Assembly: GCA_037355855.1 (NCBI GenBank)
Contig: CM074766.1
Location: 682,001-746,000, forward strand
Direction: 5' to 3'
DNA: 64,000 bases
Source: Pseudo-nitzschia pungens
Taxonomy: Eukaryota > Bacillariophyta > Bacillariophyceae > Bacillariales > Bacillariaceae
A model generated the notes under the pieces. It did not search any database. It saw nothing but the letters and a program-made list of their open reading frames with translations, and had not been told where the DNA came from. This document shows positions 1 to 12,618 of this stretch, one piece after another; the first letter of the stretch is position 1, and every line of letters starts with the position of its first letter. Made by a program: the position numbers and the translations under genes.

Positions 1-361
1 ATTCTGATCTCCGAAATCAGATTTTCCCCGATCCATCTTCTGGTATTTGGACGATTAAAATTGGTAAATACGGTATCTTAGCGATATCCAAACTAAGAAC
101 GAGGACATCACACATCACAACAAAAGCATCCGCTTCTTGCCTCGATTGCTTGGCTCAGAGGCAATTCCAATCGGAACCCATATAGACGAAAAAGACGGAA
201 CATTTGGTAAGATTATTCGTTCAAAACCAAGCATTGTTCACATTCTAGTTCGCTTTCGATCCAGCAGCAGCGCTGCGGCCATTGATCCTTCCTTTTTTCC
301 ATAAATGCACATGCGCTACCTGTATTCCACATCGGAATAGAAACCCAATTGAAGACGAGCC

Positions 362-3300
362 ATGGCAACCCAAGAACCAACTCTCCAAGAGCAAGATAGC
401 GAATCAAACCACAAATCCGAAGAAGATCATGAACCATTCGAGATCCTCCTGGTCTCCATCAAGGATTCCGACATTTTGACCCTCGACACGGCCAAGTGGA
501 TGCTCCCGCTGGACTTTCCCTCCATCGAAACGCTCAATCTCTGTGAGATCAATTCCGATTCCGACATGAGAGACTTGGTGAACAGCTCCCGGTACCAACA
601 ACAAAAGCACCTGGTCATCCTGGTCCGGCTGCTGGGACGGGGAGTCCCCGGATTCCACCACCTCCTGGGCTTTGCCGACGCGAGACAACACGACCTGATC
701 GTCGTGAGCGGGATTCCCGGCAGCGTCGAGCCCGACCTGACCGCCATGTGCAATGTCTCGACCGAAATCCTGCACGAGGTCACCAAATACTTTCACGCCG
801 ACGGATGCTCGCACAACATGGCCAACATGATGCGATATTTGGCGGATGGATTGCTTGGGTGCAACCACGGTTTTGGGGCACCGACGGTCCAGCCGGACCA
901 CGGGCTCTATCACCCACGCTACAACGGAGACGACCGGGAAGCTGCAGCAAAAGCCTATCTCTCCGAGGGCGCTGCTCAACAAGGCAAGCCGACCGTGGCA
1001 GTCATCTTTTATCGGTGCCACTTTCTGAGCGGCAACACCTCCTTTGTCGACGCGATGCTGGACGAGCTGGAGGCACTGGGGGTCCACGCGATTGGCCTGT
1101 TCACCGAGACGCTCCGGGCCTCCGAACGTCACAACAACGTCAACGGGTCAGCCATTGAGAGGTTTCCCACCGCCCTGACATACCTTCTGGACGAGGCCAC
1201 AGGCGGATGCTTGGTGGACGTCATTGTCAGCACGATGGCCTTTGCCATGGGTGAGGTCAACCCGGACGGGCCGACCCTCGGCAACTGGTCAACCGATGCC
1301 GTTCAAGCCCTGGGGGTTCCGGTCCTACAGGCCGTCAATAGCTTTGGGACCCGCGAGGAGTGGGAGGACTCGGCCCGTGGCCTCAACCCCCTCGACACGG
1401 CCATGAACGTGGCCATTCCGGAATTCGATGGACGCCTCATCACGGTCCCGGTGTCCTTCAAAGCACCCCAGGACGAGACCAACAAGGTCCATTACTACGA
1501 GCCGGTCCCGGACCGGGTCGAGATCGTGGCCAAACAGGCTTTCAAGCTAGCACGACTGAAGCACACGCCAAACTCCAAGAAGAAGATTGCATTTTTGCTG
1601 ACCAACAGCAGCGGCAAGGCCCAACGGATCGGCGACGCCGTGGGCCTGGACACCCCCGGTTCGATCATGAGGGTCTTTGAGGCAATGCAGGCCGACGGGT
1701 ACGACCTGGGGGACGACCTGCCCCCCGACGGCGATACGCTCGTGCAGAACCTCGTCGATCGGTGTTCGTACGACGAGATCGTTCTGACGGAAGACCAGCT
1801 GGTCAATGCGGCGGCAAGGGTTCCATCAGCAACGTACGAGTTCCTCTTCGAATCTCTGCCGACCACGCAAAAGGAACACATGGTGACGCAGTGGGGTCCT
1901 CCCCCGGGAGAGGCGTATGTCCACGAGGACGCGATCGCCCTGGCGGGTTTGGAATTCGGCAACGTCTTTGTGGCCCTCCAGCCACCACGGGGCTACGGCA
2001 TGGACCCCGACAAGATCTACCACACCCCGGACCTTCCCCCGCCCCACAACTACTTTGCTCTCTACCGGTGGCTCCGGAACGTGTGGAAGGCCGACGCGAT
2101 CGTGCACATGGGAAAGCACGGGACCCTCGAGTGGCTGCCGGGAAAGGGTGTCGGTCTGTCGAGGGATTGCTACCCGGATTCCTTTCTGGACGATCTGCCA
2201 TTGGTCTATCCCTTCATCATCAATGATCCCGGGGAGGGAACCCAGTCCAAGCGGCGTGCGCACGCGCTAATCATCGACCACCTGACCCCGCCCATGACCA
2301 CCGCGGATGGGTACGGGGAGCTGGCGCAGCTCATGCAGCTCGTCGACGAGTACTACCAGATCGAGATGCTCGACCCCACTAAACTTCCCCACATCCAGAA
2401 ACAGATTTGGGATCTGATCCAGAAGATCCACCTGGACGAGGATCTGTCGGTCTTGCTGCGTCCGCCAGCGAAAGCGAAAAAAGGCGGGGAGGACATCGTC
2501 AACCATTCCAATTTCCAACACCACATTCACAACGACGAAGACGAAGACGATTGCCACGGGCATCAGCATGAACGTGAACATGAACGTGAACATGAGCATG
2601 AACATGAGCATGAACACCATCATGAACATCAACACGAACATCAACACGAACATCAACACGAACATCAACACGAACACCATCATGAACACCATCATGAACA
2701 TCAACACGAACATCAACACGAACACCATCATGAACACCATCATGAACACCATCATGAACATCAACATGAACATCAACATGAACATCAACATGAACATCAA
2801 CATGAACACCATCATGAGAATGGACATGGACATAGATATGGATATCACGAAAAAGATGGAGAAGCTAAAAAGCAAGATATTCATGGACATAACCACGAGC
2901 AAGACCTTCACCATGACCATGTTCATGACCATAATCACTTCCATGATTTAACACAAGACTCTCTGGCGAAGATGGATGGAAAAGATTTTGCTCATCTTAT
3001 TGAAGACATGGACGGTTACTTGTGCGAGCTGGCAGGGGCACAAATCAGAGATGGATTGCATATATTGGGGCAGGTTCCCACCGAAGGTGACTGCATGGTG
3101 GACATGCTACAAGCTTTGACCCGTCTACCGAATTTGGACGTGCCTTCGCTTCGCGAAACGATTGCAAATCTGTTTGGACTCGACTGTCGTGAATTGTTGT
3201 CCAACCAGGGTGCTCGGATTAAAGATCTACCACCCATGCTGACCCGTTTGGCGGACCGACCTCTCGCAACTGCCGGTGATGCTGTACAAACCATCGACGA

Positions 3301-4873
3301 GCTAGCGAAGCATTTGTTGGCTCTACTCGATCAAGAGAAGTTTGATGCAGAGAAAATTCCTTCCACCATTAGACAAACTTTCCAAGGCATAATGGAATCT
3401 GCCGAAACGCAGAACATCAGGAAAGTTTTGTCGTTCGTCTGCAAAACTCTCGTCCCTTCCTTACAGGGCACAACGCAAGAAATAAAGCACCTCATCGATG
3501 CCCTGAATGGCAAATTTGTTCCTGCTGGACCCAGCGGATCTCCCACGCGGGGAATGGCTCATCTACTGCCCACAGGTCGCAATTTCTACGCTTGTGATCC
3601 TCAGGCTCTGCCTAGTTTAGCGGCTTGGGATGTTGGACAGGGATTGGCGAAGGAGGTACTCTCACGGTATCTTGCAGAAACATCGGCATACCCAGAACAT
3701 GTTGCCATCAGTGTCTGGGGTACAGCGGCAATGCGAACACATGGGGACGATATTGCACAGATATTCGCTTTACTTGGTGTTCGTCCTATTTGGCAACAAG
3801 AAAATCACCGTGTCACTGGTGTTGCATTGATTCCGCTTTCAGAACTTGGACATCCACGTATTGACGTCACCGTGCGAATAAGTGGTTTCTTTCGAGATGC
3901 ATTTCCCCACCTAATTACCCTTCTCGATGAAGCTGTTAATCTAGCGATTAACGCTGATGAACCACCAGAACAGAACTACATCCGGAAACACTATCTAGAA
4001 GATTTATCAAATGAAAATATGAACGATTCATCGGCCAGGCATCGCATTTTCGGGTGTCCACCGGGCGCCTATGGTAAGCATATTTTTGTCGCCTGGATTA
4101 CGCCGACCAAGACGCAAGAAACTCATTCTCATCGTTCGCGCATTTTTGCTATGTTTGATTGAAATGTTTGAAACATAGGAATCGGCATCCTAGATTTGAT
4201 AGAGGCACAAAACTGGGAAGATGAAAACGACTTCGCAAAGTGTTACATCAACTGGGGAGGATACGCATATAGTAGCAAAGAGATTGAGGGCATTGAAGCG
4301 AAAACGGAATTTACTCATCGTTTGACTTCAGTCGAAGTAGCAATTCACAATCAAGACGACCGTGAGCACGACATCTTTGACAGCGATGATTACTTCCAAT
4401 TCCATGGCGGTATGATTGCCACCATCAGAGCCTTGTCAGGGAAACAGCCAAAGGGCTATTTCGGTGATACCCAAGATCCGGCCACACCTAAAGTAAGAGA
4501 TATCAAGGAAGAGACGCTACGAGTGTATCGCACCAGAGTCGTAAACCCAAAATGGCTGGAAAGTATAAAACGCCATGGTTACAAAGGAGCGTCCGAAATG
4601 GCAGCCACCGTGGACTATTTATTTGGATTTGATGCAACCGCCGATGTTGTAAGCGACTTCATGTATGAGCAAGTTGCTCAATCGTATGCTCTGGATGAAT
4701 CAACCCAAGCATTCTACGAAGAGAGCAATCCCTGGGCTCTGCGGGGGGTCTCGGAGCGGCTGCTTGAAGCTGCACAAAGAGGCATGTGGCAAAATCCTAA
4801 TCCGGAGACCATAGAAGCCTTACGTGAAACTTTAATCAAATCCGATGACATGTTAGAAGGACGATCAAACTAA
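362..4873 (+). CDS. cobN: CobN-type cobaltochelatase/Mg-chelatase-H superfamily large subunit, with His-rich insert
   Basis: Two exons, 362-4073 and 4179-4873, with a 105-bp GT-AG intron; splicing restores [14 protein letters not shown] and gives 1468 residues. Bacterial CobN is the porphyrin-binding subunit that inserts cobalt into the corrin ring with the CobS/CobT ATPase. CobN-type landmarks seen here: DHGLYHP near residue 179, [15 protein letters not shown] near 582, [12 protein letters not shown] near 620, YLCEL..QIRDGLH after the insert, and [14 protein letters not shown] near 1377. These fit CobN better than plastid ChlH, but the superfamily is shared. The length exceeds bacterial CobN (about 1,250-1,300) mainly through a His/Glu insert at about residues 730-863. 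The start at 362 gives a CobN-like N terminus without an obvious signal or transit peptide. No CobS or CobT lies in the window, so the metal and pathway are inferred, not shown. Third-codon GC is high before the insert and lower after it. Confidence 0.88.
2553..2950 (+). repeat. Coding His/Glu/Gln low-complexity repeat within cobN
   Basis: The reading frame stays open through repeated CATGAACATCAACACGAA-type units, giving alternating HEH, HQHEH and HHHEH steps and then [19 protein letters not shown]. It sits between two conserved CobN blocks ([11 protein letters not shown] and DMDGYLCEL). His-rich tracts of this kind bind Zn, Ni or Co in proteins such as CobW, HypB and ZIP transporters. A metal-buffering role here is inference. 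Confidence 0.9.
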
Positions 4874-5284
4874 CCTTAGCCTTCTAGTCCATAATAAAGA
4901 AACAGGCTCGAGAGGAAACACAAACCATTTGTGATGAAGCTTGCTGTGTTCCCAACTCACGTAAAATATTAATGCAGGGCCTGGCCATTTTGATCCGTGG
5001 TCATGCGGCATTGCATCTGCTCCATTCACAGCGGAACAACGTAGAGCGCTCGGAACAAGTTGGTCTCGGAATGGAAATGGTTGGTACGTCTGGCGTAATA
5101 AATCAATGAACTGGTTGCAATACGCATTAGCCCACTGTTTGAGAGGGGATATTCCTTGAGCCACGATTGAGGCGTAATTCAAAGAAACATCAACGATGAT
5201 TTTTCAAGCTCAACCGCCACAAACATTTTTGCACAGGGGTAAACATAACTTGTTTCACTTTAATAAATTTCGCGATGAGTATTT
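4874..5284. other. Convergent intergenic spacer
   Basis: This stretch separates the 3' ends of the CobN and acetyl-CoA carboxylase genes and should hold both 3' UTRs. An open frame of 105 codons on the minus strand (5182-4865) has no recognisable domain. I see no RNA gene or repeat. Confidence 0.5.
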
Positions 5285-8200
5285 TTATAGGTGTAGAGTT
5301 TGTCCCAGCATTCTCTTAAACGCATCTTTTTCTTCTTCTGTCATGGTCATCATGGCGCGGCTGATGCCTTCAACAATTCCTTTTGTTCCAATCTTAGCGG
5401 TATTGCCACCGGCTGTCATCACCTTCAAGACCTCTTGACTCACACACTCTTGTGTGAAACTAATAACCTTCGACTCCAAGAGAGCGTGGTTGTTAGCCAT
5501 CCAAGCAAGCATGGCCTTGTCATCTTCCCATTTCGCAGCATCCATACCGTCAGACTGCAAGAACCACTGCTTGATCATGTCGGTGGCTTCCAATGGAGTT
5601 GGGCTTCCCACCCCACGTCCTACTTCCGATGCCTCGATAATTTTCTTTCGTAGATCGAATTCTGCGAGCTTCCGTCGCAGACGCCAGTAGAAGAAGGATC
5701 GAGAAGACTTCCATTCAACTTGTTGTCGAATAACACCCACTGCTTCCATACGGACTGGTGTGTCGTGAAGTTCGCAGAACTGAACGGAAATCTGTTCGTA
5801 TACTGGAAGAAGGGCACATTCACGGCTCTTGATATTTTTCTGAATGTCAATTGTTTCAGTTTCTGACAGACCTTCAGCGGCGAGTTGCTTATCAAGGTCG
5901 ATTAAAGTTTTGTCCAGACGGTGCATGGTCTTCAGTAAATCCTTGGTTCGGTACTTAACACTGGCCAAACCATTCGCCTCAAGAACTCCTCCTCTGGCTG
6001 TCTCTGATGATGCATACATCTCCATAACAGAAGAATTGATCGAAGCGTCGAGTACAACCCAGGCTCCTCCTCGGATTTCTGCAAATGGAGGAATGAAAAC
6101 GAAGACGGGTTGCTCATACGCAACGAAAGCGTCAACAATGAGAGATCCGTACTTCAATACTTCGTCGAACATATCACGTTGACCTCCACTGAATCCACGC
6201 CAGTTGGCAAATACAATAAGAGGCAAGTCCTCTGTTCTGAAGTCATTGATAGCTTGAGCGGTCTTGTACGCACTGTTCGGGAACCATACGCAACCGGCTT
6301 CTTGAATCACTGCTTCTGAGGCTTTGACATCAGCAGGATCTGCAGGTTTGATATTTTCAGCCGTTCGGTTTTCGGTGATTACAACACCCATCGGGATGCC
6401 ACCAAGTCGTGCTCTTCCTACGACAACAGTCTTTGCCCAACCAGCAAGAGCTTCCTTGAAACTGCCTTTGTCGAAAAAGCCACTTTGCCAGACTCCAGCG
6501 TCATCTTCTGCACCGGCAAGTAGTGCACGAGGGTCGTAAGGAGTTCCGGGGACGGGAGTGAAAGATATCGAACGTTCAATTTCGTCGACGCCTCGAATAT
6601 CCATGATAGGCAGCAGACCTCTTCTGTGGGATGGAACATAAGATAACCAGTTGATGGCAGCTTGCACCGCACGCAAATGGTCGTTTTCAGTCATGTGTGA
6701 CACACCGTTTGAATACATAATGCCGGGTCCTCCTAGCTGATCATTTGTCGAGTACACATCCACGCCCATCAGTTTGTTGAGGGCTTGGTATCCTGTCAAA
6801 ATAATGGGAGAGGCCGTTGTCTTCTGAATTGTACGTTGTCCGAGGCGGACAAGATATGCCCCAATACCAACTGTTCGTCCAAGAACAATTGTCAACGTAA
6901 AGATATCGTTGTATGCGGAACTTGTTTCTCCTGCAATGAGTCCAGAACCCTTCAAGTTTTCGACTCCGAGATCAGGTTCGGATCCGATGATGTCCGTGAC
7001 CCGATGAACCTTCTCGCCGTGGTAAGTAATAGGTTCAGCTTTGATGAGAGGTTTCTCATCTGCGGTCAGGTTTGCATAATCCTCATCAGTCACGTAGATG
7101 AAGTCAAAGCCATTCTCCGGCTTGGCTGCATCCTTGAATGCTACCTTGAAGGTCTTTCGAACAGACTCCGACAAACCGATGCGTGCTCCGGAGTTAGCGG
7201 CAACGTAAAGTCGAGGAATTCTTTTCTCTCTAGCGAACTCCGAAGCAAGTTTGAAGACAACATCCTCGCGGGTTCCAAAGCTACCTGCCTTGTGGGTGAT
7301 ATCATTTGCAATGAGTACAACTTGTCGCCCGTTCGGGTATTCGACGGTTTTCAATTCCATCAGCCAGGCCACCATACCGACATCGTTTGCGCCAGCACCT
7401 CGGTTGACTTGAACAAGTTCGAGATCTCCATTCATGTAGTCGTCCATTGTCCAGTCGTCAGGAGCAGCAGATGGGTTCGTGTTCTTGACAACAAGTTCGG
7501 TTGTGTACATTACCATCAAAGGACGGTCGACGCCGTGACTTCCATCCATTTTTGAGGCATTGATCCAGTCGTGTTCAACGGCAGCTTCGAAAAGCGCAGG
7601 AAGATCATAAGCATAGAGAGTATCAGAAGATCTGAGAGCCGCACGTCGTTGGTGATCAAATGGTCGTGTCAATGGGTATGGTGTAGAAACATTGAGGCCC
7701 TCCCAAGAACTATCACCAGCTCCTGCGAGCGTCGCCTTGGTTCCTCCAATCAGCTTAAACACTCTTTCGCCGCCAGTTTCATCTGCAGCCTCGACATAAG
7801 TGCTTAGTACGTGCACATACCCAGTGGGATTACTTGCCACAAGCCGCAGCGAGATAGGAAGTGAATCCCGGCTTAGGGAGCATAGAATCTTTGTCTCTAC
7901 TTCTACAATTCCAAGATTTGATACACGATCCCCGTGCCGCTTGAGAATGTCAACGACGACTTGCTCGACTACGACTGGGTCCAAGACAACCTTCTCAAAG
8001 TCGCTCACTAAGTTGATGAATAGATGGTTGTCCGCTCGTCGATTTTCAGGACACAAGTCCAATGCATTCAATGCATCAACAAGAATCCTTTCGAAGCTAT
8101 TCGAGGAAAAGTCAAGTGAGAAGCTCAAGGCACGGACAAAGATGCGAGGGTTCTTGTTTGCCTTCTTGTCTTTAGCGAGAGCGGATGCACGTGGTGTTGC

Positions 8201-11200
8201 CTCGTACATATGGACGTGCGAAGTCGATGTATGGCGCGCACCAACTGTCTTCACAGAGAAGTTTGCCGCGACACGGCCAAGATCAAGATTGATCGCATGA
8301 CTCGGATCGATGCCCCGAATGAGAGATTCTTCCTCGAACAGTGGAGAACGGTAAGTGAAGGTCGCAGGAGAGGAGCCAATGTTATCCGATGCTTCTTGAT
8401 CAAATGAGACAGTCACTCGACGCACGTTGGCTTTTTCTAGTAATTCCTTGTATGGTGCCAGCTTCGCTTGACAAACACCAGACATCACGTCACGTGACTT
8501 CTCGTTATTTTCAACGTCGGTTTTTGCCACTATAAGGTAAAGTACGTTGATTGGACCGACGTCGTTACTTTCGGTCGAGGAGAACTGAGGGAAATTCTTG
8601 ATAATTCCTTCGAAAACGGAGGAGTCGTCAATATCATCGATCGAGTCGATGATCTTGCAGATACCAGTCCTTGCAACATTGGATGGAATCTTTTCCAAAC
8701 CATTGACAGTGAGGACCTTGCTTTCCTTGTCTCCCTCGGTAGAATCGCTCAGACTTGTTAGGTTAGACGAGCTCACAGCGCTTGAGAGTGCAGTCATGCT
8801 TGGAACAGATGTCATTTTGTGCAAGACTCTCTCGGAAGTTTTGTTGTAGAAAGAAAATTTGACCATTCGTTCATCGTTGCTCTTTTCTGTTTCTTTGATG
8901 GTGTATGTTCTGTAGATGCAACGCGCATAAATCTCCAAAAGACCAATTTCCTCGCTGGATGAAGTGACTTCTTTCAAGAGCGGGAAGAAAACATCTAGTA
9001 GTGGTGTTTGTTCCGCCAGAAGATCGTCCGCCCCCGTTGTATCGGAACCAGAAAGTTTTTTCGCTGCGACTCGAACGCGTTCCTTCCTCTGTTCGAGATT
9101 GGGCATGCTTTCCTGCATCAGAAGTTTTCGCGCTCGAAGTGCTACTTTTGCGTATTCACTCCGCTGACCCATCATACCAACTTCCGAAATCGAAGGGAAT
9201 GCATCGAGAAGACTTTCTGCACCTGCTACACTAGAAATGCGTTCCGCACGTGAACCATCATCAATAGCGTCCATAATTCGAGTGAGGATGTATGATGTGG
9301 TCTGAATTTGTTCATGTGATCTGCAAATGTTTAATACGGTGGTGGCGTCGTCCTTGTGCAATTTGCGGATGTTTTCGACTGAGTCCGCGTAGGAAGGTTC
9401 ATCACAGAACCAACGCTCGACGGAAATCCATCGGCGGAGAATATCAATGAAGGATTGTAGAACCTTTTCGGCACCTTGAACAGAGTCTATTTTGCTGCGT
9501 GTGTATGGTGTTGCGGCATCCTTGAGTTGCTGAGTCAATGCAACGAAGGCGTTCTTCGATGAGAGATCGTTCAAGGATGATGCATGTTGGTCCAAAAGTG
9601 ACAAAACTTTCGCAGCAGGGAATCTTTAGCGGAGGAGGAGAAAAGAAAATGGCGTTAGTTTTTTTTGGGTCAATTGGCTTTCACAAGACAAAAAATTCCA
9701 TCGAAACGTACCGAAGTTCCTTAGCGCCACCCTCCGACGATGCTTCGAACTGTCGAATCAAACCCGAAATGCTTTCGAAGAGCTTGGCTGGGATGCGCCC
9801 GCTAAGCACAGACAGTTGCTCATCAACTTCCAACATTGGTAGTGAGGAATCTGTGACTGCCTTGGCCAAATCTTCCATGGCTTCGTCGACTTCGTCCTGT
9901 CCTAGCGCAAATCCAGACATGGCCCCGTTCAATGCATCAATAGCAGCACGAAGGACCAAATGCGGCCGTTTCGCATTGGCTGGTCGCGTCGACGCACCCC
10001 ATCCTTCGACATTCATGTTTCCGTGGAAAACGGTCGTCGTGGCAACATTTTCTGGATTGTCAAGCTCGAGGGTTGCCAACAGATCTCCTGGACTCAACGC
10101 AGCACCTTCGTTTGCCTTCCATTCGACCACACCGGATTCTTCGACCTTGAGGGGCATGAACATTTTCATGACTTCGATTTCGGCATACGCTTCGCCCTTC
10201 TTGACACGGGTTCCGTCTGGGACGAGTCGTTTCACCAGCTTTCCGGCAACATCCGTTCGCAAGGAAGTAGGGTCGTAATCCGGCGAAAAGACAATGCTGG
10301 AACCGGCAACATTCATTCTCATTCCGGTAGCTGCATCGCCCTTATTTGTCAAATATGCAACGTACGACTGACCCCCGATCTGGATCAAGTATCCACCATC
10401 ACTCAGCGACCGGACATTCGTCATGACGAAGCTTCCATTCTCGTCGTAGCAGCAATCTTTGTCGAGTTCGATCTTGAAAGAACTCTGTCCTTTCCGGGTG
10501 CAGGTTAGTTTGTATTTGATGCCATTGAGGATCAATTCGACGGGATGGGACATTTTCAAGAGGTTACGAGACGGCAGTTGCCCCTTCGACATCAGCTCCA
10601 GAAATGTTGCCTCGTTTTCGCGGCAACTGTCGTACGCCACAATGGTCGCCCCCAACACGACGTATAAATGAGAGGTTTCGCTCGTCAGATCGCTCACGGA
10701 CAGTGAGTTTCGCTTCATGCTCGATCTTCGGCTGCCTTTTGCGCTCGGCTTTTCGTTGTCTTGCACCAAGGACGCGATCCCCTCCACGTTTTCGTTGATG
10801 ATTCCGTCCAACCAGGCGGTGTCGATGTTGTTGCCGATAAAGTCTTCGAGTTCGATCAATCGCGAAATGTAGTCCACCGTGGTGGAAATATCTCCCCGGA
10901 TGGAAAGTTCTTTCAGAGCCAGCACCATGTTTCTTCGGGCCTGCTCGCGATCGACACCGTTGGCGAACAAGTGACCAAACTGCGAGTCCGCGAATTCGTG
11001 GATGCTTCCGCTGGAGTCCATGGAAAAGTAACCCCAAACGTTCGGAGTCGATCGAAAGTTGAGTTCCTGGATGCCTCCGCTGGTGGGTTTGAATCCGGCC
11101 TCCGCGTTCTCGGCCGTGATTCGGACGGCGATGCAGTGACCGTTCGGGGGTCGTCGTTCCGCGGTGCCGAAATCGATGCGCGCCTCTCGCGAGGACGGAT

Positions 11201-12618
11201 CGTCCTCGAATCGGTTGCGGCCGTAGAGGGTTCGGATTTCCGGGATATTGTCGAGGGGGATTCCCATGGCAACCTGCAATTGCGCGGCCGGGAGGTTGAC
11301 GTTGGTGATCATTTCGGTGACGGGGTGCTCGACCTGGAGACGTGGGTTCAGTTCCAAAAAGTAAAATTTGGCATCGTCCTCGGAATACAAATACTCCACG
11401 GTTCCGGCGTTGGCATATCCGACCGCTTTGGCGAGAGCAACCGCGGCCTCTTCCATTTCCTTCCACACCTGGGGCTTTGCCGATACGGGAGGACCTTCCT
11501 CGATGATTTTCTGGTGCCGTCTCTGAACGGAGCAATCACGGCCGTTCAATGCAACGGCATCTCCGTATTCGTCCGCGAGCAACTGGACCTCCAGGTGCCT
11601 GCTGTTTGTGGAGAGTTTCATAATGAATATGGGGGATCCCGGGACTTCTCCGCACACCTGGCGGTAGGCATTGGCAACATTCTCCGCTTTCTGGACCATT
11701 CGGATTCCCTTTCCACCGCCACCCTCGCTGGCCTTGATCATGATGGGGAAGCCGATTCGGGCCGCGGCCTCGCTCGCTTCCGTTGCGGAATGGATGGTCG
11801 CTTGTTCGTAGGCTTCGTCCGGGAGACTCCCCGTGTTCCGGTCGTATTCCGCCCGAACGTCTTGCCCGTTCCAGCCAATGCAGGGGACGCCCGCGCTCTG
11901 GGCAATGATCGTGGACCCGATCTTGTCTCCCAGGGCCTGCATCGGCGGGCCCGCGGGACCGATAAATTTGATGGGTGGATTGCTGCTGGCCAGGGAATTG
12001 GGCAGGGCGGGATTCTCAGAGGCATGACCCCATCCGGCCCAGACCGCCTGGACGCCATGGAGGCGAGCCAATTCGACAATCAATGTGACGTTGGCATAGT
12101 TGTGATTGTTGGATCCACCGGGAACGTCGATGATGACGTCTCCCATGCGAATGTATTCGGCATTCGCACTGCGAGAGGAACGAGGAAATTCGTTAGAATC
12201 TGGGATGGAGCAATTGTATCATTCTCAACCATCGAGCGAGCACAGTATCCGCAAACAAGCAACCGATCCAGCGATCCAGCGATCAAACAAGCAAACGATC
12301 AAACAAGCAAACGGTCGAACAAGCAAACGAACAAACTCACCGCAAATCCTCTGGGGTAGCCATCACCACAAACTTGATGGCGCGTTCGTTTCCAAAGACT
12401 TCGTAACTCCATTTTCTCATGGAACGAATCGCCTTGACGGCACCGACTCCGTTGTTCGCAATCAGTATTTTTTCAATGACGAAACCCTTTGGGCCACCCA
12501 ACTCGTCCACGTAGTGTTGCGGCGAATCGAACCATCTGTGGCTGGGTTCTGATTTGTCGAAGAATTTAAGGCTGTTTGGCGTCGGCGCCGAGGACGACAT
12601 GGCCGACAATTCCGACAT
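5285..12618 (-). CDS. ACC: Homomeric multidomain acetyl-CoA carboxylase, cytosolic type
   Basis: Three exons, 12618-12341, 12168-9712 and 9623-5285, with GT-AG introns of 172 and 88 bp. The joins restore [17 protein letters not shown] and [14 protein letters not shown], for 2357 residues, normal for eukaryotic ACC. It carboxylates acetyl-CoA to malonyl-CoA, the committed step of fatty acid synthesis and elongation. Domains in order: biotin carboxylase ([14 protein letters not shown] near residue 235, [14 protein letters not shown] near 365), biotin carboxyl carrier (EVMKM with biotinyl Lys761), central ACC region, and carboxyltransferase ([28 protein letters not shown] near 1873, [16 protein letters not shown] near 2056). 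The first exon opens with a Ser-rich stretch and no signal peptide or ASAFAP-like motif, so a cytosolic rather than plastid isoform is likely. An unseen upstream leader exon cannot be excluded. The 5' exons are more GC-rich than the 3' exon. Confidence 0.96.

Noticed and set aside
2267..2944. Met/Phe/Val-rich antisense frame opposite the CobN His tract
   Set aside because: It is the antisense reading of the His/Glu codon repeat, inside a well-supported gene.
4865..5182. 105-codon minus-strand frame between cobN and ACC
   Set aside because: Somewhat protein-like in places but no domain, and it lies in the shared 3' UTR region; a gene fragment remains possible.
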